A stretch of DNA of 64,000 bases from the NCBI GenBank assembly GCA_022747635.1, contig JAKTNV010000005.1:46059013-46123012 (forward strand), written 5' to 3'. The DNA comes from Hetaerina americana. Taxonomy: Eukaryota; Arthropoda; Insecta; Odonata; Calopterygidae. Under the pieces are notes generated by a model, which saw nothing but the letters and a program-made list of their open reading frames with translations, was not told where the DNA came from and ran no database searches. Below are positions 1 through 13,194 of this stretch, one piece after another (positions within the stretch are counted from its first letter, which is position 1; each line of letters opens with the position of its first letter). The position numbers and the translations under genes are program-made.

Positions 1-1480
1 CCAAAATTTCACCAATTAAGTTTAAATCATTGATTATTATGTATTTAATTTATTCAGACCCTACGCTTAGTATATTTTGCACGGATTTGCAAGACCTCTA
101 AAAATATAAATTGATTTGAAAGTAAACCATCCTCATTGTGCATCAGACTTAAAGTTACGTAGTTTCCATAGAACCTCAAAATTAAAAGTTTTCATTTAAT
201 TCGTTTACGCAACAGCCACTCCGGGTCCTAGTTCGTTCAGTATAAGCCCATCTGCTTTTTTCAAATATCTTCCAAGTGTCTTTAATAGGTGTTACGCACT
301 TTTATTTCCTTTTTATATGCAAAAACGTATGACAAATGTATAAAAACAAGTCAACTGATGCAACTCAACGATTGAATTCGGTTCGAACATACTCTACTAA
401 ACACTATTAAGTAGTAATTTTTAGAGTGCGTAAGTTTTTTGAGGTGTATTTTATTGCCACTACAGATAAACTGCTCTATTCTTCATCATTTCGGACACCA
501 CATGCATGCATAGACACGAGCCAATTTATGAAATCGTGCCCTTACCTCTCACTTTATGTCTGATTTTGTTTCATAAGAACTTACTAATAACCAGATTTTT
601 CAATTAATGTGGAATCAGTAAAACTGGAAAAATTAAAAAGAATGTCTATCAAGACAGTGTTAAATAAATACATTTTTCCTCTCCATTCTTAATTTCGTTC
701 TTTCATTAGATCTGTACAAGTCTAGATCATCTCTCTGAGGTGACGTAAAATATGATGCGAACAATTGTTACCATGCTTTAAAATCAAGAACTTAAGGCTT
801 TTCCAAAATTTCACCCTTCATTTTCTTCCGAATACTTTAGTGTTGGAAATCCCCAAGAAGCGATTTCAACACTTGTAACTTAGCGCAAAGGAGAATTGCC
901 CCTGACGCCACGCGCGAGATCCCAAGACATGACATCACCAAGTTGTAACACGAAGTCCATCCTTAAAAGCTGACATCATTCGGCATGATTTGCATGCGCT
1001 CACCATTTCGTCCACCCTGGCTTCTTTATTTTTCTTCTAATAAAATGCTATGCAGCTTTCGGTCTCTCTGAGACAAATGCTAGGCATTTTATACGCTGCG
1101 GCTTAGAAAAGTTCGATATAATATATATAATTTCACTGGTTCAAATATACTTTTATTATAGCGGTAAGCAATATCATTATATTTCTAACTACAATGAGGT
1201 GCGGTAACCCAATCCTTTGTTGATAAACGCTTTCATATGGTTAAAGCAATTTGCTGCCATCGCAACGTTCAGAAAATATTATTACACTGCCATAATATAG
1301 TATATAGACGAATTATAGCCTGGTCCAAAACAGCTTTTTGATGCCATATTGTTACCTGGAAGAGTATTTTTTTAAATTTTTTCACCAGATTTTTTTCGTC
1401 TCTTCTCAAATGCCTACTTGTAATCATATGAGTAGAGCCTAGAGGACGACGTCCTAGAATCTAATAAATTTTCCCATTTT
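1..1480. other. AT-rich noncoding stretch
   Basis: Ordinary AT-rich sequence with stop codons in all frames. I see no gene, RNA gene or recognisable mobile element. The stretch at about 890-1070 is a little richer in CpG than its surroundings but has no motif I can name. Confidence 0.6.
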
Positions 1481-2470
1481 TTTCTCCTTTCTTTATCTCC
1501 TCCTATCCCCCTGTCTAACCGTACTCCTTTTGGTGGACCACCCTCTCCCGAACTCACACACCCTCCCCCCCTCTATCTCTCTCTGCACTATCCCCTTCCC
1601 CATAAGCCCCTCCCCACACCTCCGTCCTCGAGAAAGATGCTCCTTGCGCGCCACCTCCAGTGGTCCCCCCAAAATCTTCTCGCTCCAAAGAGGAGAGAAT
1701 GAAGGTAGAGGGAGACGGAGGGAGAGAGAGAGAAAGATCCAAGCGGGTGACTCCCACCGCCTCCAGGCGTCCCCGAACCACCTGCTCCCCCTCCATTTTA
1801 TTCCCTCCCTCTCCCGCCGTCCGCCCAACACCCACCCAAAACCTCATACCTCACCTCGCGCAGCGCCGCAATCTTCCGGGGAAAGATGGATAGATATATA
1901 TGGGGAGAAAGAGAATGAGGAGAGGTGGGGGAGGGAGGTTTGGCGGTGTGGAAGAGGGAGTAAATCTGAAGAGGTGCTCCTCCCACTCGCCCCCTCCTTT
2001 CCCGGCCCCCTGCCCTTCCTCCTCTTCCCCCGGACAGCCGCCGCCACCTTCGCCCCTGTTCCCCCCCTCCCACTTCAAACCGATCCCCACACCACTACCG
2101 CCTCCCTTGCCGCGCACTCGAGAACCGCCCCCGCCCGCCTCACCCTCCTCTTCTTCGTCTTAAGTCTCGGGGAGATGCTGCCCCAAGGGTTGGCTGACTC
2201 TGCCCAAGACGGTAGAACTTGGAAGGTTTAGGTGGTTGGAAAGACCGGGGTAAAGGGGTGAAGGATGGGTCTCGAGGGGAGGGTGTGTGTGTGTGTATGT
2301 GTGCGGAGAGGGAGAGAGAGAGAGACAGAGATCGGTCTGGCGGGAGGTCCGAGGGAGTGGGCAGCGACGAAGCTTTTTAAGGGGAGTGGTGAAGGAGGGT
2401 TGGGGGTCAGAATTGAGGATAATTCACGTAGGAAGAGAGGAAGAGAGGAGAGTACGAAAGGCTATGCACG
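1481..2470. repeat. C/T-rich then G/A-rich low-complexity island
   Basis: Roughly 1481-2160 is strongly pyrimidine-rich on the plus strand (runs of CCCTCC, CTCTCT, CCCC), with a short purine insert near 1685-1740. The bias then flips to purine-rich from about 2165 to 2470. It contains GAGAGAGAGA near 1721-1733, a TG run at 2283-2303 and a GA run at 2308-2330. Open frames of up to 233 codons cross it on both strands, but their translations are Pro/Ser/Leu- or Arg/Gly/Glu-rich low complexity, as expected from base bias. GAGAG clusters can bind GAGA-factor-type proteins in insects; whether this one does is only inference. Confidence 0.6.
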
Positions 2471-3640
2471 CAGGTAACGAGTTCATAAGAGCCTTCGATG
2501 GCTGCGGTCAGTTTTGCCCCCTCGCCTCCCCACCTTCTCTTCGCCCCGTTTTGAGGCACCGAGGGCTTCAATTTGAGGCATCCATAGAGTCACAACATGT
2601 CCGAGAAGAGATTTACGATGCGGCGATTAAAACTAAAGACAAGGCATTGCCCAGCGTTAACCAAAACAGGAACAAGCTTGGAGGGAAATTTTCTCCTCTT
2701 TAACCCTGGCCTATAGATGTAGAAGTGCGCTTGCCTTTACCGTTCACTCAAGTTGAAACGTAATTACTTTACGATTCAGGGGATACTCTATGAATAGAAG
2801 TACTTGTTGCATGAGAATTCAATGGAGTCTTAGCTGAGAACTCTTTAAAACAATACCGCATCATTAAACTAATGATATATTTCCGAACCCTTAAATTATA
2901 AGGGCTAGGATAGAAACTGCTACCTCAATGCACGAGTAAGAATATCTTTGAGCCCATTCACTATATGTTTGATTCCATTTAAATACTTTATTTGGTTTAA
3001 GTATATTATTGATTGTTCAATCAATGTGCATAGTTGAGAGTACACACAGATTTCTAATTAATATTTATAAGAGTTGACTTTTTGATTGCTAGAATTTTTA
3101 TTTTCATGACGCGAATGAAAGGATTGACAAAACCGTATTTCAGACAATTTTAGTATATTTTATGCGGAATCTTAATGATTTTGCAAAGTTTTTATTTTAA
3201 ATATCCATTTTGGTTTGACAAATCATAAAATTAGTTAGAAATTAAGCCAGTTGTATTGATCAACAAAATAACATTCCTTAGCATGAAACGATTAAAATAA
3301 GAACATACGCTGTGTAAGTTTTCACGTACGTATTCACGCCGTATTTACGTTTCGTATACAGAATATTCCACAAACCAATTTATGAACATAATTTGGGCAG
3401 AATTTAAGCATTCAAGTTGAAAATTACAATTACCTGCTAGATCTACACATTTGAAAACGACGTTTATTCTAAAAAAGACAAATTATTTGGATTACCTTTA
3501 GATTCATTGAGTAATTCACAATGTGACTATATAAAAAATTAATTTACAAGATAAATTCGTAGCTCTGGAATGTCTTATGGATTTAAAATAGTTATCATGT
3601 ATTCCACAAGCCTTCTTTTAAATCCGCAGGACACTATTCA
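2471..3640. other. AT-rich noncoding stretch
   Basis: The first 230 bases have intermediate composition and the rest is AT-rich. No gene, repeat family or RNA gene is recognisable. Confidence 0.55.
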
Positions 3641-4115
3641 GCCATTTCCTACCGGGAGTCGATTATCCCTTTTTAAAACCATTGTCACTTAAACAGGATT
3701 CACATTCAGAAGTCTCCATTCCACACAGTCCCAATTTTCCTAACTTCCTACTTACAATGCTTAACATCTCCATTCACAATCCCAGATTCCGATTCCTAGA
3801 CTCCTTCCTTTCCAAAAACGTTCAAAATCAACAACAAAGCATCCAAGAAGCTCCTCCTCACACCCCCGTCACGTTCGTCCACCATCGCACTTCATCCCCC
3901 ATCACTATTCCCAACCACGCATGACCCCCCCACCCTTCTCATCTGCCTACCTGCCGTTTCCCAACCGTCCTCGTGCACAATATCTCTTGCCTTTCCTGCA
4001 TTCAACTACTTGTGATACTCTCCCACAATCTCAACCCTCCCGGGGCACCGCCTTCAGTTTCCAGGCATTTTTCTCTCAATGCTCCGTCCAGTCATCAGTA
4101 GCACCTAGACTCGAG
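3641..4115. repeat. C/T-rich island
   Basis: Pyrimidine-rich on the plus strand (many CCATTCC, CCTCC and CACCCCC runs). Two neighbouring open frames have no recognisable domain and a composition explained by the base bias. Weaker than the other islands. Confidence 0.45.
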
Positions 4116-4759
4116 ATACAATTCTAAACGGCTCAAAATGAGTGCCGAGGAAATTTTAAACTAGAAAATTTCACGCATGAACAGCCTATGAACTCATTTC
4201 AGCAAACGAGGAATTAAAGAATGTACGCATACCAGTTATATTTGGAAGAATCAATGGCTGGATAAAACGCAAGAACAGGAACGTCATCATTTTGTGACGC
4301 GGCCAGTTATGGCGTTACTATCCGATTCAAGGAACATAATTTTATCTACGAGTACGGTATCTACAAGTATGAAATGAAACTAATACCCATTGTAATCCGA
4401 ATATCAATGACAACTTTGAGAGTTATAATGCCCATCTTAAAGGGCAAATTTCTATCAAACTCTATTCTACTTGTTAATCTTAGTGACGTTAAGCATATAC
4501 AAGCATCTTCATGTGTTAATGGGAACTCTTGTGACTTAATTCATATTTATTATTTTATCTATGCGCTGTGGCTGAAATAAATTTTATTTTCTGGAAAATA
4601 GATGATAAGCATTTAATCTTTCTGCTAGGGAATAATGCTATGGGAGTTGGTGAATCGCAGTACAGGGCTTGGTCTATCTCGGTAAAACATGCCACCGCAG
4701 TTCATCTGATTTGTGATATCTTATTTCTACTCACATCTTTCTACAACCGAGGATAATCG
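4116..4759. other. AT-rich noncoding stretch
   Basis: No gene or named repeat is recognisable. Confidence 0.5.
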
Positions 4760-5480
4760 TTTCGCATAATCCTTCCCTCATAAAGACCTTTTTTCGCCAA
4801 AGCCCTTTACCACCTTGTCTTCGCCGAAAACGTCCCTCTACGCGGCCGCCCTCGCAACCCCACTTTTCCTTCCGAACCTGCGATACTTTCCTAATTCCCC
4901 ACCTCACCCCCCCCCCCCATGTCTGCCTCCAGGGCAAATCATGTTCTCGCTCCTGCATTAATAATGCATGGAAGAATCCAAAATTATGCCACTCACACAT
5001 ACCAAACAGCCAGCGGACCGACAACCGCCAACCCCGTCTCCTACGAAACTTGTCTAACCTACTTGTCCTACCTACATGAAAACCCAAAACTTCAATCTTA
5101 CGAAAACCCTACGAAGAGCACAAGGAGGAATGGACGGTCTTTTAATGCCTAACGGAGCTTTATTTATGCGTAGTTTCGATGGATAACGAATAATTTGAAA
5201 GTGAAGCGGTTCATTTTTTTCCGTGCTGTGATCGCAGTGGATAGATGATTGTGACCCGTCTTTTTTATACGGATTCCACCCGTGAAGGCATAACTGATCA
5301 CGAAAGGGCTCACGGAGTTTTGACGGCGATGATATACGTAAAAGGGGGCAAAAAGAGGAAAAGATGGGTGAGTGGGCTGGAGTTGTTAGGCACTGCCAGA
5401 CATAATGACGCCGAACATGCATTAGCGCTGCTATTCGTCGGCTGTAGGCCTCGCATTGGGAATAATGATCCACCTATTTT
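4760..5480. repeat. C-rich island with a 12-C run and CpG-containing flank
   Basis: 4760-4920 is pyrimidine-rich and ends in a run of 12 C at 4907-4918. From about 5225 to 5475 the sequence has mixed composition, more CpG than the surroundings, and overlapping open frames on both strands (112 codons plus, 133 codons minus). Neither translation shows a domain I recognise, and two-strand openness in the same place usually reflects composition rather than coding. Confidence 0.45.
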
Positions 5481-5739
5481 GATCACCGAACTCCCTGTTG
5501 CGGGTGAACTCCGAAGTAATGTGATTTTACATTACATTCGAAGTAATTTCGGATTTAATTTTTATAGTCTGGAAATTTGGTAATTTTAATGCACGGCAAA
5601 AAGATCTCAAAAGCCTATGTCCTAAATGCTTACACCGAGTATAATAAATATATTTATGGATACACAAAATCTCCATGATATTATTTAACTGGATGAACAG
5701 CCTATCTTCCAAAAATCAAGTTACCTCATTAGAAAAAAA

Positions 5740-5761
5740 AATATATATATATATACACATA

Positions 5762-5792
<31 letters not shown>

Positions 5793-5798
5793 TTATAT
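5740..5798. repeat. (TA)n microsatellite
   Basis: Near-continuous alternating A/T, interrupted by a short CACATAAA and by TTTATAT units at the right end. It follows a short poly-A run. Confidence 0.9.
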
Positions 5799-5980
5799 GA
5801 TAAATTGGACAGCAAAAACCATTAGAAGTAATGACCGATCTATTTCTTCCGATGAAGACGGAGCTGAATTCCGTCGAAATGATCAATAAATAACGTGTGA
5901 GTGATCTTTTTATGAGTTCTTATATTGTTTGTTGCTGTCCAAGTTGTTCTTCAACACTTCCGCGTTACTTCGACGAAATC

Positions 5981-6087
5981 ATATATATATATATATATAT
6001 ACACATGTATATATATATGTGTGTGTGTGCGTGCGTGTGTGTTTGTGTGTATATAAACACACACACACATGTGTGTGTGGGGGGGGG
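5981..6087. repeat. Compound (TA)n-(TG)n-(CA)n-(TG)n-G9 repeat
   Basis: A TA array (from 5981) passes into TG repeats (about 6018-6050), then a short ATATAA, then CA repeats (about 6056-6068), then TG again, ending in nine G at 6079-6087. The TG and CA blocks are inverted relative to one another and could fold into a hairpin. Peptides predicted across it are Tyr/Ile or Cys/Val/Thr/His repeats and are not genes. Confidence 0.9.
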
Positions 6088-7735
6088 AGGGAATTCGGAA
6101 AAACAAAGGAAAGTTACCGCGATACTTAGAAGATAACACTCGTCCAAAAATAACCAAATCTGCCCAAAATCTACCCATAATATGTAAATTGCAAAGGATG
6201 AATCACAGGGTACAGTTCAAAGTAAATACAGTATTTTCCCAATTTTTGACTCTGTTTATAGATTTACGAAGTGGCCATAGAATTAATATATATCCTTCTA
6301 TTATCAAAATTTACAACTTTCTGATTATTAGCTTGAATAAAAAATGGCACAGAATGAAATTTAATTCAATATAGTGTGTGCTCTTTTTGACAGGTAATAA
6401 TGAATATCAACTCTATCTCACCTCAAATTTCGAGGATTTATACAAAGAGTTTTTTTCACTTTGGAAAAGGTGAAATTGCACCAGAAAACTATTTTGATAA
6501 GTTAAGATGTGACTATTTTGAAACATACAGGTATACCTTTATTACTCAATGGCAAAATCCAAGGGTTTTTTTGATCATTATTCAGCTAAAAGAAGTATTT
6601 TTAAATACTTCTCTCAATAAATATTTTTAATGCCAATACTACAATGAGATTCTTCGATATTATTTTCCCCATGGGTGAGGCATTTCTGATTATTCATTGT
6701 AGTTTTGAAATGCCATTCACTATATCTGGTTTATCTCTCAACTCCAAAAAAATCTCATTGCTGTTCTCGGCGTAGAAACTTTTCGTAAATTTAAATAAAT
6801 TAATAAGTTATAGGATTGGCTGCGAAATATTTTATCAAAATGGCATAATTTCATGTTTTCGCGATTTGATAAAATAAAAAATGCAAATCCCTAAACCGTA
6901 TTTCACATGATATAAACTATAGTCAATCATTACACTATCCTTCGTTAAGTTATATCTCATTGGTCAATAAGTCGCGGTTCTTTAAGAGATTGCACAAATG
7001 CCGAGGATTCTATACGACCGATTAACGTTTTTTATGCCAAAACCTCTTGGGTCTGGTGAAAGAAAAAAGAACATCTTTTACGTTGGATAAGGAAAACGGC
7101 AGAGCTATATTTAATAGGTGGCATAGATAGAAAAAAGTAGGTGTTTTGGTTGGCGTGAGAAATTGATGAGATGTCCTGGGAAAGGCGTCTGGTTGAAAAG
7201 AGAAGAGACCACTAAAGACTTCGCAAGACGCCCGCTCCTCCCGAAATTCCTTGGATATCATTCCCCTTCATTACAACCCACTATATCCCTTTTTTATGAA
7301 GCAACAATTTTAGTTGCCAAGATAAACACCAGAGAGTAGAACAGAAGCACGAAACAACTAGTACATATAAACAACAAATTTTTCACAGGAAACAGACAAG
7401 GCGATTTAAGTTTCCTGTTGGACTAATGTGAAGAGCTCTTAGGTCAAGACAAATACTAGTCACAAAAACATTTATTACAATTTTAGAATACCTAGATATG
7501 GTTTTTAATTTTTTCATAGCTCAATTCGAGTTGATTTCACAGAAAAATGTCCTTAATTCGGAGACAATACTCTTTTTCAATGCACCCAAATGCATATCTG
7601 ATACTAAATTCATTGCATACCTCGTAATAAGCCTTAATTTTGCATTTCTCCAAGCATTTTACAAATGACTGGCTCGTAAACAATAGCAAACATTTTGAAC
7701 TGTTATAATATATCGGAAAAATGACAGTAAATGCA
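6088..7735. other. AT-rich noncoding stretch
   Basis: No gene is recognisable. The only structure noted is the short palindrome at 6591-6612. The minus-strand open frame near 7022-7261 has no recognisable domain. Confidence 0.55.
6591..6612. repeat. Short perfect hairpin, 10-bp arms
   Basis: AGAAGTATTT at 6591-6600 is followed by TT and by its exact reverse complement AAATACTTCT at 6603-6612. The arms are AT-rich with a 2-base loop, so a chance palindrome is quite possible. Confidence 0.5.
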
Positions 7736-8570
7736 CTAAATGGAAAAATGTTTTACCAATATTTTTCTTTCATTTTTCCCGAAAATCTTTGGTGAAGCGT
7801 TCCAACGAAGAATTTTTCCAACTGAAGTTTGCGCACTGCGATTGCGATCAGTAGGGGGCGAGACTATTCGGGATGCAGGAATCGTCACCCGACGTGGATG
7901 TCGTTCCGTGGAGCGGAATCGATTTCCATCACCTTTTTCCGAGACCGGGAAGGAAAGAAGGGGGGATGCACATACACATATGCACACACACGAGGACTTC
8001 CCCTCCGTAAACTATAATCCCTTCGCCCACCCCAAAGCTTTCGCCCTGCACTCAAGCCAACCCCCTCTTACTCCCTCACATCTCTTTCACCCTCCGTTCA
8101 AGTTGTGCCCACCTCATCAACAGCCAGCCAAAGCTACCATTTCTCTCTCTCTCTCCTTCTCTCATTCCTCGCCGGTACCACCCCTACCACTCAAGGCATC
8201 CGGGACACCTGTCTCCCCACACCGCTCCGCCAAACGCCAATGTTTTTATTCTCTTTCCTCCTCCCTCGGCCCCTCCCGCCCCTCCGTGCACACGCCTCGC
8301 TGGAAGAATGCACGGTGGAATTTTAATCACCGCTCTCCGCCTGACATTGATAATAACTTGCCAGTTCTCTTTCTTTTCCTCCCCTTTCTCGCCCTATCTC
8401 TCGTTCTCTCCCCGTACCTTCCCTTTCTGCCTTGCGCTGCTCTCTTTTATTTCTTTTTCCTCTTACATGCACGCTACTACCGTTCGTCGTCTTCTTCCCT
8501 CGTCGCAAGTTTTCTTCTTTTCTTCTTTCCAGCAAACCTATTCCTGTTTTCTGTCTATCAATTCGCATGA
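7736..8570. repeat. CpG-containing segment followed by a C/T-rich island
   Basis: About 7840-7970 carries several CpGs. From 8000 to 8560 the plus strand is strongly pyrimidine-rich (CTCTCTCTCT near 8142-8155, many CCTCC and TTTCTTTTC runs). An open frame of 276 codons crosses the segment, but most of it is Ser/Leu/Pro/Phe low complexity with no domain, so I do not call a gene. Confidence 0.55.
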
Positions 8571-9210
8571 CGACTCATTTATAGCATTCAGAGATCATTA
8601 TTTCCTCTATTTGAAACTTGGTCGTTTTCTTCGCCCCAATGGCTAGAAAATATTGCTAAAATGATTGCGATTCAATCACAGAGCCACCGATATCAATATA
8701 AATATTTAAAGGCTATCGGTTTTTGTCCAGAAGCTGAGTGCTGAGGGTAGTCGATTTTAAGACATTATCTTCAAAGGTGAAGCTAAGGTTTTGATTAACG
8801 TTCATTGCCTGACACCACCGTGGAGATATAAAAGAATGCTATTAATTACCAAATAAAAAGAAGAGTGAAAATAGGCTCCTGTCATATTGTCTTCGTCTCC
8901 AATTTCTCCTCTCCAAAATCCATCTATATACTCAATCCACTATCCATCAATTTTTCCGTGTCTTTTCGTTTCATTGACTTATATTTCAGTTCAGGCTCAT
9001 AGAAATTGTAAAACAAAAGCTCTATTAATATTCGTTCTTTTCTTAGACAACCAGGAATCATGATAGTAAACATTCTGTCAATGTTATAAAAATCGAGAAT
9101 AAAATTAAACGCTGCGTAGATATTACCAAGTGCACCCATTGGTGCATGCGCTTGTGTATATTAGTTAATGGTTTATCTATTTGCATTTTTAAGTAAGTTT
9201 TTCGTGAATA
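8571..9210. other. AT-rich noncoding stretch
   Basis: No gene or repeat family is recognisable up to the MITE at 9215. Confidence 0.55.
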
Positions 9211-9214
9211 TATC

Positions 9215-9307
9215 CGAGGGTGGTCTGAAAAGTTTCCGACCTAACGAAGATACAAGACATTTTTTCCTGAATTTTTCTGAGGTGGGAAACTTTTCAGACC
9301 ACCCTCG
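9215..9307. mobile_element. 93-bp mariner-type MITE with 27-bp inverted termini
   Basis: The left terminus at 9215-9241 (begins CGAGGGTGGTCTGAAAAG) and the reverse complement of the right terminus at 9281-9307 agree at 26 of 27 bases; the difference is CCGACC against CCCACC. Only 39 bp lie between them. A TA follows directly on the right and TATC precedes on the left, fitting the TA target choice of the Tc1/mariner superfamily. The element cannot encode a transposase and must have been moved by a related autonomous element. The termini do not match those of the full-length mariner at 47101, so the source is a different lineage. The same DNA could fold as a nearly perfect hairpin. Confidence 0.85.
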
Positions 9308-9459
9308 TACATCAGTTTTGGAGTGATTTTGCATGTTTTTTTTTGTTTTCTTTGCATGCATTTGTATTCTAATGTAAGGATGGTGTTCTAAAACCACGTC
9401 ACACGCCCTTGAGGCGGCTTATGGGGTGTCGTGTAGATAAGAGAGAAATCTGGAAGAAT

Positions 9460-9543
9460 TGAAAATGATATCAATGCAACAATTAACGGATGACTCCGTT
9501 AAAAGTTAATGTTGCGGCATCTCCCGCAGTTTCTTTGGAATTT
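9460..9543 (-). repeat. Dispersed repeat, copy 1 (inverted relative to 29884)
   Basis: Bases 9509-9543 are the exact reverse complement of 29884-29918 (35 of 35). Weaker similarity continues to about 9460 (TGATATCAATGCAAC against GTGCATTGACATCA in the other copy). This copy also holds a perfect 8-bp palindrome, TTAACGGA at 9483-9490 and TCCGTTAA at 9495-9502, separated by TGAC and absent from the other copy. The conserved 35 bases contain a small stem, TGCGG/CCGCA. I do not recognise the family. Confidence 0.7.
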
Positions 9544-10905
9544 AAAAATAATATTTTAAATAAAAAAGGCAATAAATACATCTAAAATATTTACGAACTA
9601 TACAAAAGGGAAAGAATGTCTTTGGCCCTCGAACTGTATCTACCATATCAAATGCTCCATTCACCGAATTACGAAACAATGATTAGGCTGGCAACTTAAG
9701 AAAAGGATAAAATATTTCCCATTCTGGATTGATTGAATCCTAATATAAAACTATGAGTAATCTACAAGATTTATTCTCCATTGCTTTTTTATTTTCCGCC
9801 AATATTGTCATCCACGGAATATTCTCCTTCCAGGAGCTAAATGCCAGTAATTGCATACTAATTTCCTTTACATTCTGCCAACTCCTCGATATGCAGGACA
9901 TCAGCTAACGTTCATAGGGAATCATTGAACTAGGTATTTCTCGTAAATTTGGAATATCTTGAATAACATGAAAATGTCATCTGTTCATCAAATTTTACAA
10001 CTGATATGAGAAAAGTTCAATGAGAACTGAATATGTTCGTCATTGACATCCAAGTAATCATCCATGATAATACGGAAATAGATTTAATCAGAAATTTTCT
10101 TGAGACAAAATGAGAGAATTATAACTTCTTCCTTCACCTCGCTATTTTAGTTGCACTAAAGACAATTAGATATTTTGCTATGATTCAGCCACTCTTTACA
10201 TTAGATAGAGAATAGGTTACAAATTACCTGCATTCATGGGCAACATCCATGTATATTAAAATCTTGATTATTACGTAAAACTATATAATAAGAAAAAAAA
10301 ATATTTGTAATGAATTTTCTTATGTACGATCACATCCATAAATTTATGACCAAAAAGTATCAGCGACACATTTGTTGTTAACTGATGAATTAATATTTAT
10401 CTATACCCTTTGTATTATTTAATCATACTCTAGCTAATATGTTGGTCTGCTGGAGCATGTATTTTTTCATAGCAGGCATTATCATTTACCAACTGAATGG
10501 AGGTAAATAGCTACAATTACATCTGCAAATTTATACCTCTTTTGTTAAGATATTATTTTCTATTTGAACAGTTCAATAAAATTCCAACTGAACATATTCC
10601 ACTCCGTGGTATAGAGTAATATTTATACGATGCTGATTAAAACACATCTATTGGCGTTCCAAAACAATTGCAACATGCATAATCATAGGAGATATCGTAA
10701 CCATTAAATAATTTAAATATTCAGTTATTATAGAATTTAATCGTTAATAGGTAAGACGGGTTTGTGATAACAGTGTATAATATTACTCCCTATCGCTTAT
10801 GTGCTGACTGTCGAATGGCACGCTCAGGGATAAATAGACATTCTATTATACAAAAATTTAAATCGGTCCGAGATGTAACGACATTTCACTCGCTCGCTAT
10901 TTTTA
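9544..10905. other. AT-rich noncoding stretch
   Basis: No gene, RNA gene or named repeat is recognisable. Confidence 0.55.
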
Positions 10906-11425
10906 GTATGTCAAGCAGCGAAGCCGCACAAACACCGAACACTTGGTCACACGCACACAAACATACACCGAATCCCTTAAAGAGACCAGCTGAACGACGA
11001 ACTCCCGACGTCTCTCCTACATCTCTTCCACTGCATAACCCTCTCATCCCCTACTTCTACCTTCGCCCTCTCTCGATATCAAAAGGGAAAACAGCGCACT
11101 AACGAGGGGTTGGCGAGAGAGGGTGAGGGGAATAGAAGGGAAAGCAACAACAAAGGAAAAATGACGACAAGGGACTCACTCCGCACAATTATGGACCTTG
11201 ATGATGCATGGAGCGTTGATGAGGGGGGTGACTGAGAGAACAGGGATGGGAGGGGAGACCACGGGCGCAGGTACTGTGAAGGGGGAGAGGAAGAGGCTCT
11301 TAAAAGCCTTACACCCCAGCCAGCCCCCACTCCCTATTCAAGGCTTTTCATTATTTCCCCTCAACCCCTCATCCGGACCCTACCGATTCCTGCTACACTC
11401 CGTCTCCTCTAAATCCATCTAAGGT
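10906..11425. repeat. Island with C/T, G/A, C/T polarity changes
   Basis: The plus strand is pyrimidine-rich at about 10990-11080, purine-rich at 11100-11300 (GAGAGAGGG, GGGGAGAGG) and pyrimidine-rich again at 11310-11415. Opposite-strand open frames reflect composition and show no domain. Confidence 0.55.
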
Positions 11426-13190
11426 TACACGCTTAGCAGGACAAGATCTCCGAAAGAATTATTAAAAAATATGCAATTCGGGAGTCTACTACTTAGCAGT
11501 AGGATTGATTGATGATGCCGTTTAATTGCTAAAGATCGTTGATTTTTATGGCTCTAGTAAGTTATTTTTGTTTAGGATATTTTAAATTTGGTTTCGGTGC
11601 TTGTGAATAAGAATTGAAATCCACTATAAAAACCTCTACGCTTTAATATCCTGGCTTCATTATCAATACACATCTGGAAGAGAATTTATTGGTGTTCGAA
11701 AGTATTTTACCTCAAGTTAACTGACCACCAACATGTTTTGATAAACAAATTCTGGCAGAAGGAAGATTTTACTAAATTCTTACTCTGTGTTGCTAGCCTC
11801 ATTTAGCTAGCTAGCCTCATTTTTTAAATTGAAGCGCTCAGCATTGGTAAAGAGAAGAAAATTGGATAAAAGTTTTTCGAATGACTTCATAACAAATTCA
11901 TAACTTCGTAACAGTATCTAGAATCAATGTTACATTATAAGTTCCTCAAAAACCTGAGGGATTTAAAGTATCGATTTTATATTTCCTAAGTTATTTTGCG
12001 TTTGAAGCATTTTATCATAAAGTGTGCCTGCAATAAATAAGAGCAATATTTCCCTATTATATGATGCAAACGATCAACGCAGCCTTTTTAAATCTATAAT
12101 CAGCAAAAATTTCTTGTGCTTATTAGATGCAAAAAATCATTAATTTTGTAAATAACAAATCCATGATGGTTTCTAGAGTATTCCATGTCAAGGATTAATT
12201 GTCACAAGGCCTAATTCGGATTTTATGGCGCCATAAGGGTTATAATTACAAGATGAAATTTTGTAACCAATAACAATATATTATTTACTTATGCAGATTA
12301 TTTCATAAAATTTGCAGCGACATTTGTATCTGTTACTAATAGAACCACTAACGATTGCAATTTGAAAATTTTCAAATGAATGAGAAACGTATTTGTCAAT
12401 AATTAAATATGAAATGGCGTAATAATGCATAATGTAAAACTTTTCTGAATGCATACCTTCATAGATTTCACGCAAAATTGAATGTATGTTATCGCATATA
12501 CTGCTATAAAAAATTCCGAAGAATACAGTAGAAATAGACAATAAATCAAAGAATGAATTTAATGTAAACTTTCACCTAATTCTGTTTTCTTATTTCGATC
12601 GATTCTATTCGATCAACTTTTACCAATTGAGTCTATGCAAAAATGTATTCCTTCTAATATGCGGGTCTTAAGTTTTAAAATATTATTTTTATCATTTTTA
12701 CAAATTTTCAACGAGACAAAATAAACTTTTCCTAAAAATAAAATGAATTTAGACTAATGCCTTCCTGTGTAATTCAGCAATTGTAAACCTTTTTATAAAA
12801 TCCTGGCATTATATATAAAAAAATTTAATAATTTTAATTTTGAACGGTGCAAATAAATTAGAAATGGAGTTTAAAACATAAGGTCAATTAAGTTTTTGTT
12901 GCAGATAGAAATAATATTTCTGCGGGAGCATAATTCGTGCTCTAATACTTTGCCAAAAATCATTACATTTACGTATCGAAATAGCTTTCCAGGCACTATC
13001 TCGCCCTCTCATGCAATATTTATGTCTTTAACGCACACGGCACACTTTTATAATTATTTCTTTACGTAAATAAATTTAAATTATCTTTGGAGACTTCAAC
13101 GGCTACATGGTTTCAGTGACGGAATGTTAAAACTTCCGTGATGAGAAATTTCGAATTGAATCGTTCTACTCAGATGTCGCAAACCATTGA
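11426..13190. other. AT-rich noncoding stretch
   Basis: No gene is recognisable. A short tandem duplication of GCTAGCCTCATTT occurs near 11790-11825. Confidence 0.55.
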
Positions 13191-13194
13191 TAAT

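Noticed and set aside
1530..2231. 233-codon plus-strand open frame
   Set aside because: It covers a C/T-rich low-complexity tract; the translation is Pro/Ser/Leu/Arg repeats without a domain, and other frames are open as well.
5072..5473. 133-codon minus-strand open frame
   Set aside because: Overlaps a 112-codon frame on the other strand; neither shows a domain or a credible gene context.
7740..8570. 276-codon plus-strand open frame, the longest in the window
   Set aside because: Most of it lies in a pyrimidine-rich island where TAA/TAG/TGA are rare; the product is Ser/Leu/Phe/Pro-rich with no domain or family similarity.
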